Part shown: piece by piece, positions 40,068 through 49,287 of the stretch
Position numbering within the stretch: position 1 is the stretch's first letter
How the letters are laid out: every line of letters begins with the position of its first letter
Assembly (NCBI GenBank): GCA_009780345.1
Contig: WRAG01000009.1
Span: forward strand, 1 to 64,000
From: Oscillospiraceae bacterium
Lineage (GTDB): Bacteria > Bacillota > Clostridia > Monoglobales > WRAG01
Length of the DNA: 64,000 bases
Reading direction: 5' to 3'
The notes under the pieces: model-generated
Told to the model about the DNA's origin: nothing
Databases searched by the model: none
The model's input: the letters and a program-made list of their open reading frames with translations, nothing else
Translations under genes and position numbers: made by a program

Positions 40068-40532
40068 TTGAAAAATTTTGCAAAAAATTTTGGAATATCA
40101 TTACTAGGATATTTTATAATAAGTCTTTTGGCGATCATTATAGGTCAGCCAATTCATCCGGATACCTATCTTGCGATATATTGGAGATTTTTTGGATTTA
40201 ATATGACTACAATTCTTATTATACTTCACATGATTATAATAGCGGCTTTATATTTTTTCCTCGGTACAAAACTTAATTTGTTAAGCAAACATTGGCTAAA
40301 TTATTTATCAGTATGCGGAGGTCTGGTTATTGCGATTATATTTCTTCTGCATCCATATTTAGGAATGATTTTCAATGCTTCTTTTGCATGGTTATTATAT
40401 TTGGGTAGAGGAAATACTTGGTTTTATAGGATGAGTATTGTAATTGCTTTCTTACCCTCCATATTCACATGGCTTGGCATGCTGTATCATTCGAGGAAAT
40501 TGAAGAAAAAGCAATCCGAAACAACAGATTAA
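40068..40532 (+). CDS. Four-TM membrane protein, candidate immunity protein
   Basis: Starts 20 nt after the RHS stop; four hydrophobic helices and a KKK tail. Confidence 0.65.
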   Translation: MKNFAKNFGISLLGYFIISLLAIIIGQPIHPDTYLAIYWRFFGFNMTTILIILHMIIIAALYFFLGTKLNLLSKHWLNYLSVCGGLVIAIIFLLHPYLGMIFNASFAWLLYLGRGNTWFYRMSIVIAFLPSIFTWLGMLYHSRKLKKKQSETTD

Positions 40533-40571
40533 GTTTGAAACCCATATGATAGGTAGCACGTCAAGGGTTAG

Positions 40572-40606
40572 AGCGGCTTTTGGACGAAAGTCTAAAAACC
40601 GCTTTT
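40572..40606 (+). terminator. Intrinsic terminator after RHS/immunity pair
   Basis: AGCGGcttttgGACgaaaGTCtaaaaaCCGCTTTT. Confidence 0.6.
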
Positions 40607-40681
40607 ATCATAGATGCCAAACGCATGAATTTAAAAAATTGAGGTATTCGAGCCCTTAATCATATTAAACACATATTATTT

Positions 40682-40727
40682 AGAAGAAGTTGGTCTGCGA
40701 TGCGGAAACGACTTCTTCTTTTTTTTG
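40682..40727 (+). terminator. Intrinsic terminator in the leader of the cytosine methyltransferase gene
   Basis: AGAAGAAGT-N20-ACTTCTTCTTTTTTTT. Confidence 0.65.
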
Positions 40728-40768
40728 TCTTTTTTTAATAGCATATAGGAAACGAGGTGCAATTTAAT

Positions 40769-42046
40769 GTGAAATTTATAGATTTTTTCGCAGGGATAGG
40801 TGGATTTCGTATGGGATTAGAACAAGCAGGGCATAAATGTGTCGGTTTTGTTGAAATAGACCGTCACGCGGTGAATTCCTATCGAGCGATTTTCGATACC
40901 GGAGGTGAATTTTATGCAGATGACATTCGAACAATTAGGGCTGAAGAACTGCCTGACGCAGACTGCTGGTGCGGAGGTTTCCCTTGCCAAAGCTTTTCGA
41001 TTGCTGGCAAACGAGGCGGCTTGGGAGATACTCGCGGAACTCTCATCTTTGAAGTTTTGCGGCTTGCTGCCATACAAAAACCCAAAATATTGTTCCTCGA
41101 AAATGTTGCGGGATTACTTAGTCATGACGAAGGACGAACATTCGGAACGATCCTCACGGCAATGGCAGAATTGGGGTATGATGTCGAATGGCAATGTATT
41201 AACAGCTCGGCTTATGTTCCCCAAAATCGTGACCGAATTTTCATTATCGGACATTATGGAGGAATCGCCGGACAACAAGTATTTCCTATCCCCAAGCAGC
41301 ACGGAGCGCCTCTTAAACAGATTGTTGGGGGTGACCAAGCAAGCAGAATATATGACACATCAGGTACAAGCCGTACATTGTCAAGTGTCGGAGGCGGATT
41401 AGGAGCGAAAACAGGACTATATTTGGTGGATTTAAACTATGGCGAACCGAAAATAACAGACAATGCTCGGTGTATAAAGGCACGCTATAATTCAGGAATA
41501 AGTAATCGTCAAGGAGAGAATTCCGGAATTTTGGAAGTCTGTCCGATACTTACGCCGGAAAAAGAAAAAGTGCGGCAAAACGGCAGACGTGTGAAAGTAA
41601 ATAACGAACCAATGTTTACGCTAACGGCACAGGATAGGCACGGAGTGATTGTGAGCGGAGTTTATACGCAATCCTCGGAACAATTTACTCCGCCGCCGCT
41701 TGCAGGAATGAGCAGATGTCTGAAAGCCGGCAGTCATGATGCCGGAGTAATTATCGGTTCAATGCAAAAAAATTCAGCCATAAGCAAAAACGGAATATGT
41801 CCTATCTTAACCGGTGCTATGGGGATGGGCGGAGGACACATACCAATGCACAACTATGGTTTTGATATCCGCCGTCTAACGCCGCGAGAATGCTTTAGAC
41901 TTCAGGGATTTCCTGATTGGGCGTTTGAAAAAGCCGCAGCCGTGTGTAGCGATAATCAGCTTTACAAACAAGCAGGCAACAGCGTTACCGTGCCTGTAAT
42001 TTATGAAATAGCTAAACGATTAAAAAAATTGTATAGCTATTCTTAA
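40769..42046 (+). CDS. DNA (cytosine-5) methyltransferase
   Basis: MKFIDFFAGIGGFRMGLEQAGH, GGFPCQSFS, LENVAGLL, PQNRDRIFIIG, QAGNSV. Confidence 0.95.
   Translation: MKFIDFFAGIGGFRMGLEQAGHKCVGFVEIDRHAVNSYRAIFDTGGEFYADDIRTIRAEELPDADCWCGGFPCQSFSIAGKRGGLGDTRGTLIFEVLRLAAIQKPKILFLENVAGLLSHDEGRTFGTILTAMAELGYDVEWQCINSSAYVPQNRDRIFIIGHYGGIAGQQVFPIPKQHGAPLKQIVGGDQASRIYDTSGTSRTLSSVGGGLGAKTGLYLVDLNYGEPKITDNARCIKARYNSGISNRQGENSGILEVCPILTPEKEKVRQNGRRVKVNNEPMFTLTAQDRHGVIVSGVYTQSSEQFTPPPLAGMSRCLKAGSHDAGVIIGSMQKNSAISKNGICPILTGAMGMGGGHIPMHNYGFDIRRLTPRECFRLQGFPDWAFEKAAAVCSDNQLYKQAGNSVTVPVIYEIAKRLKKLYSYS
40914..41402 (+). CDS. Overlapping ORF inside the cytosine methyltransferase gene (alternative frame)
   Basis: SD GGAGGTG 6 nt before ATG at 40914; WQNWGMMSNGNVLTARLMFPKIVTEFSLSDIMEESPDNKYFLSPSSTERLLNRL looks like phage/ICE proteins found near such methyltransferases. 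Confidence 0.4.
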   Translation: MQMTFEQLGLKNCLTQTAGAEVSLAKAFRLLANEAAWEILAELSSLKFCGLLPYKNPKYCSSKMLRDYLVMTKDEHSERSSRQWQNWGMMSNGNVLTARLMFPKIVTEFSLSDIMEESPDNKYFLSPSSTERLLNRLLGVTKQAEYMTHQVQAVHCQVSEAD

Positions 42047-42135
42047 AATGTTGTGGTATTGTGTGTTGCTTGAATGGAGGCAAATGCTTGTATATCAAGC
42101 ATTATAATGAAAATGAGAAAGGAGAAAACGCTAAA

Positions 42136-42654
42136 ATGGATTTAATGGATAAGTATATTAATGATCTGAACAAAAAAATACTCGGTGAAATTGATTATGA
42201 AAAGCTTCAACAATCGTACCAAACGAAAGAAATGGAGTATGCAAAAACAGTTTTGAAACAGATGCATGATACTTTTGTAAAAGTTTATGGAACAGATTAT
42301 TTAGAAAAATATGATCATGAGTTTGTTGCAGTACCCGCGATTATTAAAGGTAGCAACACAGGCGAAATCTGTATAGGCTTGGTTGAACTTGATTTGCAGT
42401 CCTCCGGAGAACATTGGGGCACAATTTTTCTAACCGAATATGGCGTAGCGCGACAGGGCGATGAAGATAATCCAAAAGAATCATCCGACTTTATATCTCA
42501 AAAATATATGTCTTATGATTATTGGTACACAGTACAGATTGAAGGCGATATTCACATTGATATTGATGAAATGCCAGAGGATGTAGCTCCTATTTATGAA
42601 TTTTGCCAAAATGGTCAACCAAATCAGGAACAAGAAATGGGGGGAATGTTATAA
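42136..42654 (+). CDS. Hypothetical ICE protein
   Basis: SD ggagaaaa; tight coupling to the next ORF. Confidence 0.65.
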   Translation: MDLMDKYINDLNKKILGEIDYEKLQQSYQTKEMEYAKTVLKQMHDTFVKVYGTDYLEKYDHEFVAVPAIIKGSNTGEICIGLVELDLQSSGEHWGTIFLTEYGVARQGDEDNPKESSDFISQKYMSYDYWYTVQIEGDIHIDIDEMPEDVAPIYEFCQNGQPNQEQEMGGML

Positions 42655-43230
42655 ATGAAAACGATAACTGTAGAAGAATTGAAACAAACAAAAGTTGGCG
42701 AAGGTTTGGTGCTTCAAGGTTGCGGCGGCGATCCGCAAGAGTGGTTGGACGGTTTCAATGAAATGCTGACATCGGAAAAAATCCTGCTTGAAGGGGATAA
42801 ATTCAAAGAAATTTCCGTTTTTGAACATGGCGGCAATACTAACATTTTGTTTAGCATGGATGATGTTAAGCTGGACGTTGGCAAATTGGCGATGTGGAGA
42901 TTACAGAGTCATTCAACTTTCGGCGGCACATGGCTTAGTGATTATCTGCCAAATAAATTGGGGGTAGAACTTGGAACGACGGCGGAACAATCCAACGAAA
43001 ATCTAAAACCTGACTGCCCGATAATCGGCGCGAATAGCAACATATTCAATCTTATGGGGATTGTGTCAAAAACACTTAAACGAGATGGACAATCGGAAGC
43101 GGCGAAGGAAATGTCCGAGCGTGTAATGGATTCAGGAAGTTTTGACGAAGCACTTGGTATAATGACGGAGTATGTCAATCCTGTGGATGTTAACATGCCG
43201 GATTTCGATATGGAAATGAAGGGAATGTAA
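42655..43230 (+). CDS. Hypothetical ICE protein
   Basis: Abutting ORF, 191 aa. Confidence 0.65.
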   Translation: MKTITVEELKQTKVGEGLVLQGCGGDPQEWLDGFNEMLTSEKILLEGDKFKEISVFEHGGNTNILFSMDDVKLDVGKLAMWRLQSHSTFGGTWLSDYLPNKLGVELGTTAEQSNENLKPDCPIIGANSNIFNLMGIVSKTLKRDGQSEAAKEMSERVMDSGSFDEALGIMTEYVNPVDVNMPDFDMEMKGM

Positions 43231-43233
43231 AAA

Positions 43234-44400
43234 ATGAGATTAAAAATCGGAAAAATTAACGGCATTGTGACAGAGCAACAGAGAGTATTATCGTTGCCGA
43301 AACCGTTGCCGGAACTTAATGCTTTCCTGATGGATATGGGCATTGATAAAAATAATGGTTTCAAATATGAAGTCAGCGGTATACGGACAGGGCATGATTT
43401 ACTTGACGAGGTTATGGCGAATTATAAAAATGTCGATGAACTCAACTATATCGCAGAATTTATGCGAAATCGTGACGAGGGCGACATCGAAAGAATTGTG
43501 AGCATCGCAAAAAGCGAGCAATCTCATAACGCGAAAGACTTTATAAACATTATGCACAATAGTGGTCATTTTGAAGTTTATAACGCTCCTGATTTTGAGG
43601 AACTTGGCAAGGAAATTGCATTTGCATGGGATGGTGTTGATGATGAATCACCTCTTGGTTTGTGTATAAATTTCAAAGAATATGGTGAAAGTTTTCACGA
43701 CTCCCATGTGGGTAAGTTCGCGGGCGGAAAATATATTCTTCTGCCGGATTCACAGAAAATAGTGTATGACGGAGTAATGTTGCCGGGAACAGATGAATTT
43801 AGCGCCAACGCCGATGTATTACTGTCGACAAAAATTACGACACGTGATCTTATGGGAACAGGCGAAGATAATCCGTCAGGTATATGGATTGAGCTTCCCA
43901 CCACGCAATATGAACTTGAAAGAACCGCTCATAGGCTTGGCGCGGAAAATTTGGCTGACTGCGTTATTTATGATAGCTACACGACAAGGTTGCCATTAGA
44001 TCATAATTTTTATGAAGTAACCGATCCATTAAACGAAATAAACACACTGATGGAGATATTATCAAAATATGACAGTGAAGCTATTGATAAATTCTTGGCT
44101 GTCGTGGAATATGAGGGAAATCCTGAACTTGACAATCTGATTAACTGTACATATAACCTTGACTGTTATGATTACGATCCGGAAATAAAGTACAAAGAAG
44201 ATTTTCCGTCAGATTATCATGAAAATGAACATTTATGCAATATGATTGCGGAAAATGGTGAGATAACATCTCAAGACTTTATAGCTGTAAATGACGGTAA
44301 AAGGATGGTCGAGGATGTATATATCAGACCGGATGAAATTGCGGAACAGCAAGCGCAGCGGAGTCAGCCAAGCAACGATGGCGGTCTACAGTTAAGTTAG
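43234..44400 (+). CDS. ArdA-like antirestriction domain protein
   Basis: ELNYIAEFMRNRDEGDIERI and EINTLMEILSKYDSEAIDKFLAVVEYEGNPELDNLINCTYNLDCYDYDPEI are ArdA-like. Confidence 0.7.
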   Translation: MRLKIGKINGIVTEQQRVLSLPKPLPELNAFLMDMGIDKNNGFKYEVSGIRTGHDLLDEVMANYKNVDELNYIAEFMRNRDEGDIERIVSIAKSEQSHNAKDFINIMHNSGHFEVYNAPDFEELGKEIAFAWDGVDDESPLGLCINFKEYGESFHDSHVGKFAGGKYILLPDSQKIVYDGVMLPGTDEFSANADVLLSTKITTRDLMGTGEDNPSGIWIELPTTQYELERTAHRLGAENLADCVIYDSYTTRLPLDHNFYEVTDPLNEINTLMEILSKYDSEAIDKFLAVVEYEGNPELDNLINCTYNLDCYDYDPEIKYKEDFPSDYHENEHLCNMIAENGEITSQDFIAVNDGKRMVEDVYIRPDEIAEQQAQRSQPSNDGGLQLS

Positions 44401-44437
44401 ATGTGAGATAAGATAAAAAAATAGGTATAAAAACTAA

Positions 44438-44485
44438 AGCGGGCGGTTCATTTGAGAATTTAAAATGAGCCGCACGCTTTTTTTG
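44438..44485 (+). terminator. Intrinsic terminator in the leader of the adenine methylase gene
   Basis: AGCGgGCGGttCATTT-N9-AAATGAGCCGCaCGCTTTTTTT. Confidence 0.8.
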
Positions 44486-44524
44486 TACTTTTTTTTAAGT
44501 TGAAACAGCAAATGAGGTGATTTT

Positions 44525-45436
44525 ATGAAAAGTCCGCTCCCGTATGTCGGAGGAAAATGGACGTGTCTCCCTCACATCGAACCGCGACTGCCATTGAAAA
44601 GCCAAAAATTTGTAGAGCCATTTGGCGGCGGCGCAAACATAATCCTTTATCGAAAACGCGCAAATATTGAAATTTATAACGACATTGATAATCAGGTTTT
44701 CAATTTTTTTCATGTCGTTAAATTTTTGCCTCATTCTTTCAATGTTCGCTTGGATTTACTCAATCATTGTTCCCCTCAAAACTTCAAAATGCTGACAGAG
44801 ATAGTTTATGGAAATCCAAACTATGACGATTATCTCAAGTTGGAACTTGAAAGTGCCGAAAAACTTTTTGAAGGCGAACAGCTTGAAATTGTAAAACGTG
44901 AACTTGATGAAAAGTTCAGGTTCAGCAATGTTGACAAGGCGGTTGCCTATCTCTTATTAAAAAAAATGAGTTACGCAAGCAATGGCAAAACATATATGCC
45001 AACGAAGGTCAACGCGGAAACTGTCAAGATTGAAGTTCAGAGAACATCGGCGCGTTTATTGGACATCGCGCTTGAAAACAGGGATTTCAGGAAAGTATTA
45101 AAATCGCATGATGGCAAGGATGCATTCTTTTATATTGATCCGCCGTACTTCGGGACGGAAAGGATGTATACCAATATATTCGGGCTTATAGATCATGAGG
45201 ATTTATTTAAAATTCTCGGCAGTTTAGAGGGCAAATTTTTGCTTTCATACAACGATTGTGAATTTATTCGCAAAATGGCAAAGAAATATGGGTTTTATAT
45301 TTACGCTTACGAGCGACCGAACTCGATTGCGCTGAAGTACGACAAGGATAATAAATTCCCTGAAATCCTTGTTGCAAATTATGATATGGACGAGATGATG
45401 TACCAAAATACAAAACAAATATCAATGCTTATTTAA
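44525..45436 (+). CDS. D12-class (Dam-like) N6-adenine DNA methyltransferase
   Basis: PLPYVGGKW, FVEPFGGGANI, FFYIDPPYFGT (DPPY). Confidence 0.92.
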   Translation: MKSPLPYVGGKWTCLPHIEPRLPLKSQKFVEPFGGGANIILYRKRANIEIYNDIDNQVFNFFHVVKFLPHSFNVRLDLLNHCSPQNFKMLTEIVYGNPNYDDYLKLELESAEKLFEGEQLEIVKRELDEKFRFSNVDKAVAYLLLKKMSYASNGKTYMPTKVNAETVKIEVQRTSARLLDIALENRDFRKVLKSHDGKDAFFYIDPPYFGTERMYTNIFGLIDHEDLFKILGSLEGKFLLSYNDCEFIRKMAKKYGFYIYAYERPNSIALKYDKDNKFPEILVANYDMDEMMYQNTKQISMLI

Positions 45437-45455
45437 GCGGAAAAGGAGAATAAAA

Positions 45456-45743
45456 ATGAATCATATAAGACACGTTGATAAAAGAGGTAGAGTTACACTC
45501 CCATATGAATTACGGCAAAAGTTGGGATTACTTGGCGGAAATAATATTGTAAGTTTGAGGGAAGAAAACGGCGAGATTGTAACTCGACCTGAAAAGATAT
45601 GTACCAGGTGCAATACCGGGCATTGGAGTGAAACGCCGGATCAAAGGATGGATATTTTCAATCTTTTGTCCCCAAATCAGCAGGATTCAGTTGAAGCGAT
45701 CATAAAGGCAAAATGTGATGCATTACGAAAAATATTAAATTAA
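45456..45743 (+). CDS. AbrB/SpoVT-family regulator
   Basis: RHVDKRGRVTLPYELRQKLGL swapped-hairpin motif; CTRC downstream. Confidence 0.85.
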   Translation: MNHIRHVDKRGRVTLPYELRQKLGLLGGNNIVSLREENGEIVTRPEKICTRCNTGHWSETPDQRMDIFNLLSPNQQDSVEAIIKAKCDALRKILN

Positions 45744-45750
45744 ACGAGGA

Positions 45751-46200
45751 GTGATCAGTATAAAAATAACATCTGTAAGAATTAACAAAACCTTTGAGGA
45801 CTGTAATTTGAAAGGGATTGCATCAGTCAATTTTGACGAGTGTTTTGCGGTGGCTGGTATCAGAGTTATGAATTCAGACAAAGGGTTATTTGTTGCGATG
45901 CCAAGCCAAAAAGTAGGCAAGGAATACAAGGCTGTCGCGTTTCCTATTACTAAAGAATTTCGGGAGGAATTATTCGGCGTGGTATTGGATGCATATCAAC
46001 AGAAAATGGAGGAAAAGCAAGATCATGAAAAAGAACAAAAACAGCAAGAAGAACAGAAAATCGACGATCCCACAGAAGAATCTGCACATGAATTTGCCGC
46101 AGATACTACCGCCGAGGAAACATCGGATTTTGTACCGGAAGATAGCCAAGAAGTAGTAGACATTGATGAGTCCGCAGGCATGAATATGGACGGAATGTGA
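45751..46200 (+). CDS. ICE-encoded SpoVG-family protein
   Basis: SIKITSVRINK..DCNLKGIASVNFDECFAVAGIRVMNSDKGLFVAMPSQKV plus acidic tail. Confidence 0.9.
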   Translation: MISIKITSVRINKTFEDCNLKGIASVNFDECFAVAGIRVMNSDKGLFVAMPSQKVGKEYKAVAFPITKEFREELFGVVLDAYQQKMEEKQDHEKEQKQQEEQKIDDPTEESAHEFAADTTAEETSDFVPEDSQEVVDIDESAGMNMDGM

Positions 46201-46211
46201 GGTTTTAGATT

Positions 46212-46985
46212 ATGAAACAAGTCAATGAAAAAGTGAGTTTTTATCGCTACAGCAAAAGTTTTGCGAAAAACAACGGCTGTCTTGACAGATGGCAGGAAAG
46301 TCATGAAGCGAATATCGCTTGCGCTCAATATATCGACAATCAGGAAACCGGAGCAATGTCAGCGGTTAAGGATAAACGCGCAGATTCTAATTTGGAATAT
46401 TGTGAAGGGTTGATAGAAAGGTTTGGCTATGCTCGAACGATGTGCGTTATTGCGGCGAATGTTCGCGAAAATGCTTCTGATGATTGCATCGCAAATGAAA
46501 ATAAGGATTGGGCAAAAATTCAGCTTGGCGATTTAAGAAAGCCGCAGACACAAGAGTACATATTAGAAAATACTCATCCCGCCATGCTTGACACTCTTGC
46601 TTGGAGTATTCGTCATGCGTATGATGAAATCGGTTTATTTAAACCTGAACATTGTGACCGCGACAATCCTGACAACTCGAATTATGAGGGAAAACTGCTT
46701 GTCATTAGACCTTCGGCATTGAACGAGCAGTATTGGAGTCCACGCTATCAACTTTTTGTTGCAAAATCCGGATTCGGATGCGATCCGAATGCAAGCGGAC
46801 GCGCTGTCTTTGGTGAATATCTTATTGACGGCGAGCAAACGCGGATGAATCGCGGTGATTTCTATGGCGTAATTAATGACGAGCATATTCCTGATTGGGC
46901 GCGCGAAAAGTTGGAGCAAATGAATCAACCGGAACAAGCTGATATGCCTGAAAATACTGATAGTCAGGGGATGATTATGCAGTGA
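46212..46985 (+). CDS. DUF3849-like ICE protein
   Basis: SHEANIACAQYIDN...; GDFYGVINDEHIPDWAREKLEQ. Confidence 0.65.
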   Translation: MKQVNEKVSFYRYSKSFAKNNGCLDRWQESHEANIACAQYIDNQETGAMSAVKDKRADSNLEYCEGLIERFGYARTMCVIAANVRENASDDCIANENKDWAKIQLGDLRKPQTQEYILENTHPAMLDTLAWSIRHAYDEIGLFKPEHCDRDNPDNSNYEGKLLVIRPSALNEQYWSPRYQLFVAKSGFGCDPNASGRAVFGEYLIDGEQTRMNRGDFYGVINDEHIPDWAREKLEQMNQPEQADMPENTDSQGMIMQ

Positions 46986-47389
46986 AACGAGTGTATATCT
47001 GTTCCCCGCTTGCCGGCGATATTTATGGCAATATGGAAAAGGCGAAAAATTATTGCCGCGAAGCGATGGAGCGTGGAGTGCTACCGATTGCCGTTCACCT
47101 GTACTTCACGCAGTTTTTGGATGATAACAATCCTGTTGAACGCAAAAGCGGAATGAAAATGGGACTGGAACTTCTGAAACTATGTGATGAGGTTTGGGTT
47201 TACGGCAATACCATATCATCCGGAATGGAGAAGGAAATCAACTTTGCAAACGAAATTGGAACGCGAGTAGTACATAAATTATTTGAAGGGAATGGTTTTA
47301 GTAATGATAAAGAAAATATTGAAAATTGCGCTGACGCTGATTTTGTGCCTGAACATGACAATGACAGCGTTGGCTGTATTGCCTATTAG
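46982..47389 (+). CDS. DUF4406/nucleoside-deoxyribosyltransferase-like protein
   Basis: VYICSPLAGDIYGNMEKAKNYCREAMERGVLPIAVHLYFTQFLDD. Confidence 0.75.
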   Translation: MKRVYICSPLAGDIYGNMEKAKNYCREAMERGVLPIAVHLYFTQFLDDNNPVERKSGMKMGLELLKLCDEVWVYGNTISSGMEKEINFANEIGTRVVHKLFEGNGFSNDKENIENCADADFVPEHDNDSVGCIAY

Positions 47390-48377
47390 TGCGGATAGGG
47401 TTAGCAGAGATGGGCGCGAACTTATGGTGAAAACTTTCGAGATTTCTCCGTATGACGATCCGCAGGGGTTGATTGAACAGGACTTTGTGTATAGGCAATT
47501 CGTCTTTACATATCTTGAAACCAATATTGATGAAGTGATTAGCTTTCACACAAGAGAAGTATCCGTGCCTGTAGACGTTGAAACGAGTAACAGAAACAAT
47601 ATTGTCAGCCATTTCACTTCATATATTGATTATGAACGGTACGGAATGACAGGACGGTTATACCTCGACACCGGATCGCTGTACACGCGGTCGCGAGGAT
47701 TTACCACACAGAATTATACGGTGTCCGCCACTCGGACATTTGGTGGATTCAGACACAATGATCCGTCCGATATCCCGCGCACGATTGAAGAAAACGGTAG
47801 GACGCTGAATATTACAGGCATCAATTGGGTGGTGACAGGAACGGAACTTGTAGGCGATAGCTTGTTGCCGAGTTCATTCAATGCCGTAGTCAGCTACAGC
47901 GCGACCGCAAGCAGGAGAGTATCGATAGGGTATATCACTACCGCAACATATCGCGGAGCGATTGAACAAGCTATGGTGGATAGGGTAATCGTTACTATTA
48001 TATATCAAGGAACTCCGCTTCCGCCGAATCGGACATGGTTATGGATTTTACTTGCAGTGCTGGGTGCGTCACTTCTGCTTGGTGGTGTTGCGGCGTGGAT
48101 TTACTTTTATAAGGCGCGGGATGTTGAGATTTATAATAAGCACGGAGATGAGTACGAACGTATCGGTCGCGAATGGATTGACTTCAAAAACCCTGTTGTG
48201 AACCTCCTTCCGCATAAGCAAAATGCGTATACTGAAAATTATTTACTTATGTTGAGCAAAAAAGCGGTGTTGGAGCTTATGGGTAAAGATTTAGAAATTC
48301 GCATAGAAAATCAAACGATCCGCCGAAAAGTGGACAATGATAAAATTTTTATAAGAGAGGGCGATGATGCAGAATGA
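47304..48377 (+). CDS. ICE membrane protein with large extracellular domain
   Basis: Signal peptide and TM WLWILLAVLGASLLLGGVAAWIYF; immediately upstream of sortase. Confidence 0.75.
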   Translation: MIKKILKIALTLILCLNMTMTALAVLPISADRVSRDGRELMVKTFEISPYDDPQGLIEQDFVYRQFVFTYLETNIDEVISFHTREVSVPVDVETSNRNNIVSHFTSYIDYERYGMTGRLYLDTGSLYTRSRGFTTQNYTVSATRTFGGFRHNDPSDIPRTIEENGRTLNITGINWVVTGTELVGDSLLPSSFNAVVSYSATASRRVSIGYITTATYRGAIEQAMVDRVIVTIIYQGTPLPPNRTWLWILLAVLGASLLLGGVAAWIYFYKARDVEIYNKHGDEYERIGREWIDFKNPVVNLLPHKQNAYTENYLLMLSKKAVLELMGKDLEIRIENQTIRRKVDNDKIFIREGDDAE

Positions 48378-49156
48378 AAAAGTTTTTAGTAATGGCGATA
48401 ATCACAACGATTATTGTGTTTAACGGTGTGACGGCGTTTGCCTTGATAGGCACTCCAAGCTATCACTTCGAGAGCAGAAGTGAAAATGAATTTTTCCGCA
48501 GAAATGAGCCGACATTTAATTTTGACGGCGTGATACCGCCTGAATTGTGGTCGATATATGATTTTGTGCCGCCAACGGTACATACATCGGAATTTGGCTC
48601 GAATATTATACTACCCGATAGCGGAACAGTATCACATCCGCCAAGCGGTGCGGCGATACCACGATCACTTCCCGGATTTCCTGATATATGGGAAGGTCTT
48701 GTTTTAACACCAAATCCGTATGCCGCAATGTCTTCTACCACACCAACTCCGCTCGGAGAATTGCAACGCAACTCGGACGGAAGTATCGGACGGCTTCAAA
48801 TTCCGGCGATTGGCTTGAATGTAAGAGTATTTGACGGCGATGAACTTGCGGCAATGCGTAGAGGTGTCGGGCATATTCAAGATACGAGTATGTGGAATTC
48901 AAATATCGGTATCGCCGGGCATAATCGTGGAACAAATGCATACTTCGGTGGATTGCATTCCCTGAACTTGGGCGATGTTATAATTTACATCACAAATTCA
49001 GGTGAGAGAAGGTATCAAGTGACTTTTGTAGGACAAATCGGATACAGAGATTGGTCTATGTTACAGCATACCTCTGACAATCGAATAACTCTCATCACTT
49101 GCGTCATGAATACTCCAAGCAGGAGATTAGCGGTACAAGCGGTCGAGGTGAGATAA
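48374..49156 (+). CDS. Class D-like sortase
   Basis: RLQIPAIGLNVRVFDG, GIAGHNRG, catalytic TLITC. Confidence 0.9.
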   Translation: MKKFLVMAIITTIIVFNGVTAFALIGTPSYHFESRSENEFFRRNEPTFNFDGVIPPELWSIYDFVPPTVHTSEFGSNIILPDSGTVSHPPSGAAIPRSLPGFPDIWEGLVLTPNPYAAMSSTTPTPLGELQRNSDGSIGRLQIPAIGLNVRVFDGDELAAMRRGVGHIQDTSMWNSNIGIAGHNRGTNAYFGGLHSLNLGDVIIYITNSGERRYQVTFVGQIGYRDWSMLQHTSDNRITLITCVMNTPSRRLAVQAVEVR

Positions 49157-49220
49157 GAAATCTGGTGTAATGTTCACAAGTTTAACGCTTGATTTTATTG
49201 GTTATTTCGCAATCTTTTTA

Positions 49221-49249
49221 TAGACTTCTTCTGAATAATATGGTATGAT
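49221..49249 (+). promoter_or_regulatory. Promoter TAGACT-17-TATGAT for the CAP gene
   Basis: 17 nt spacing; TTTTATAGACTT and TGGTAtgAT shared with the Fic promoter. Confidence 0.5.
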
Positions 49250-49287
49250 GCAAATATGAAAGTGTTGTACCGAAGGGAGATGTCAGC

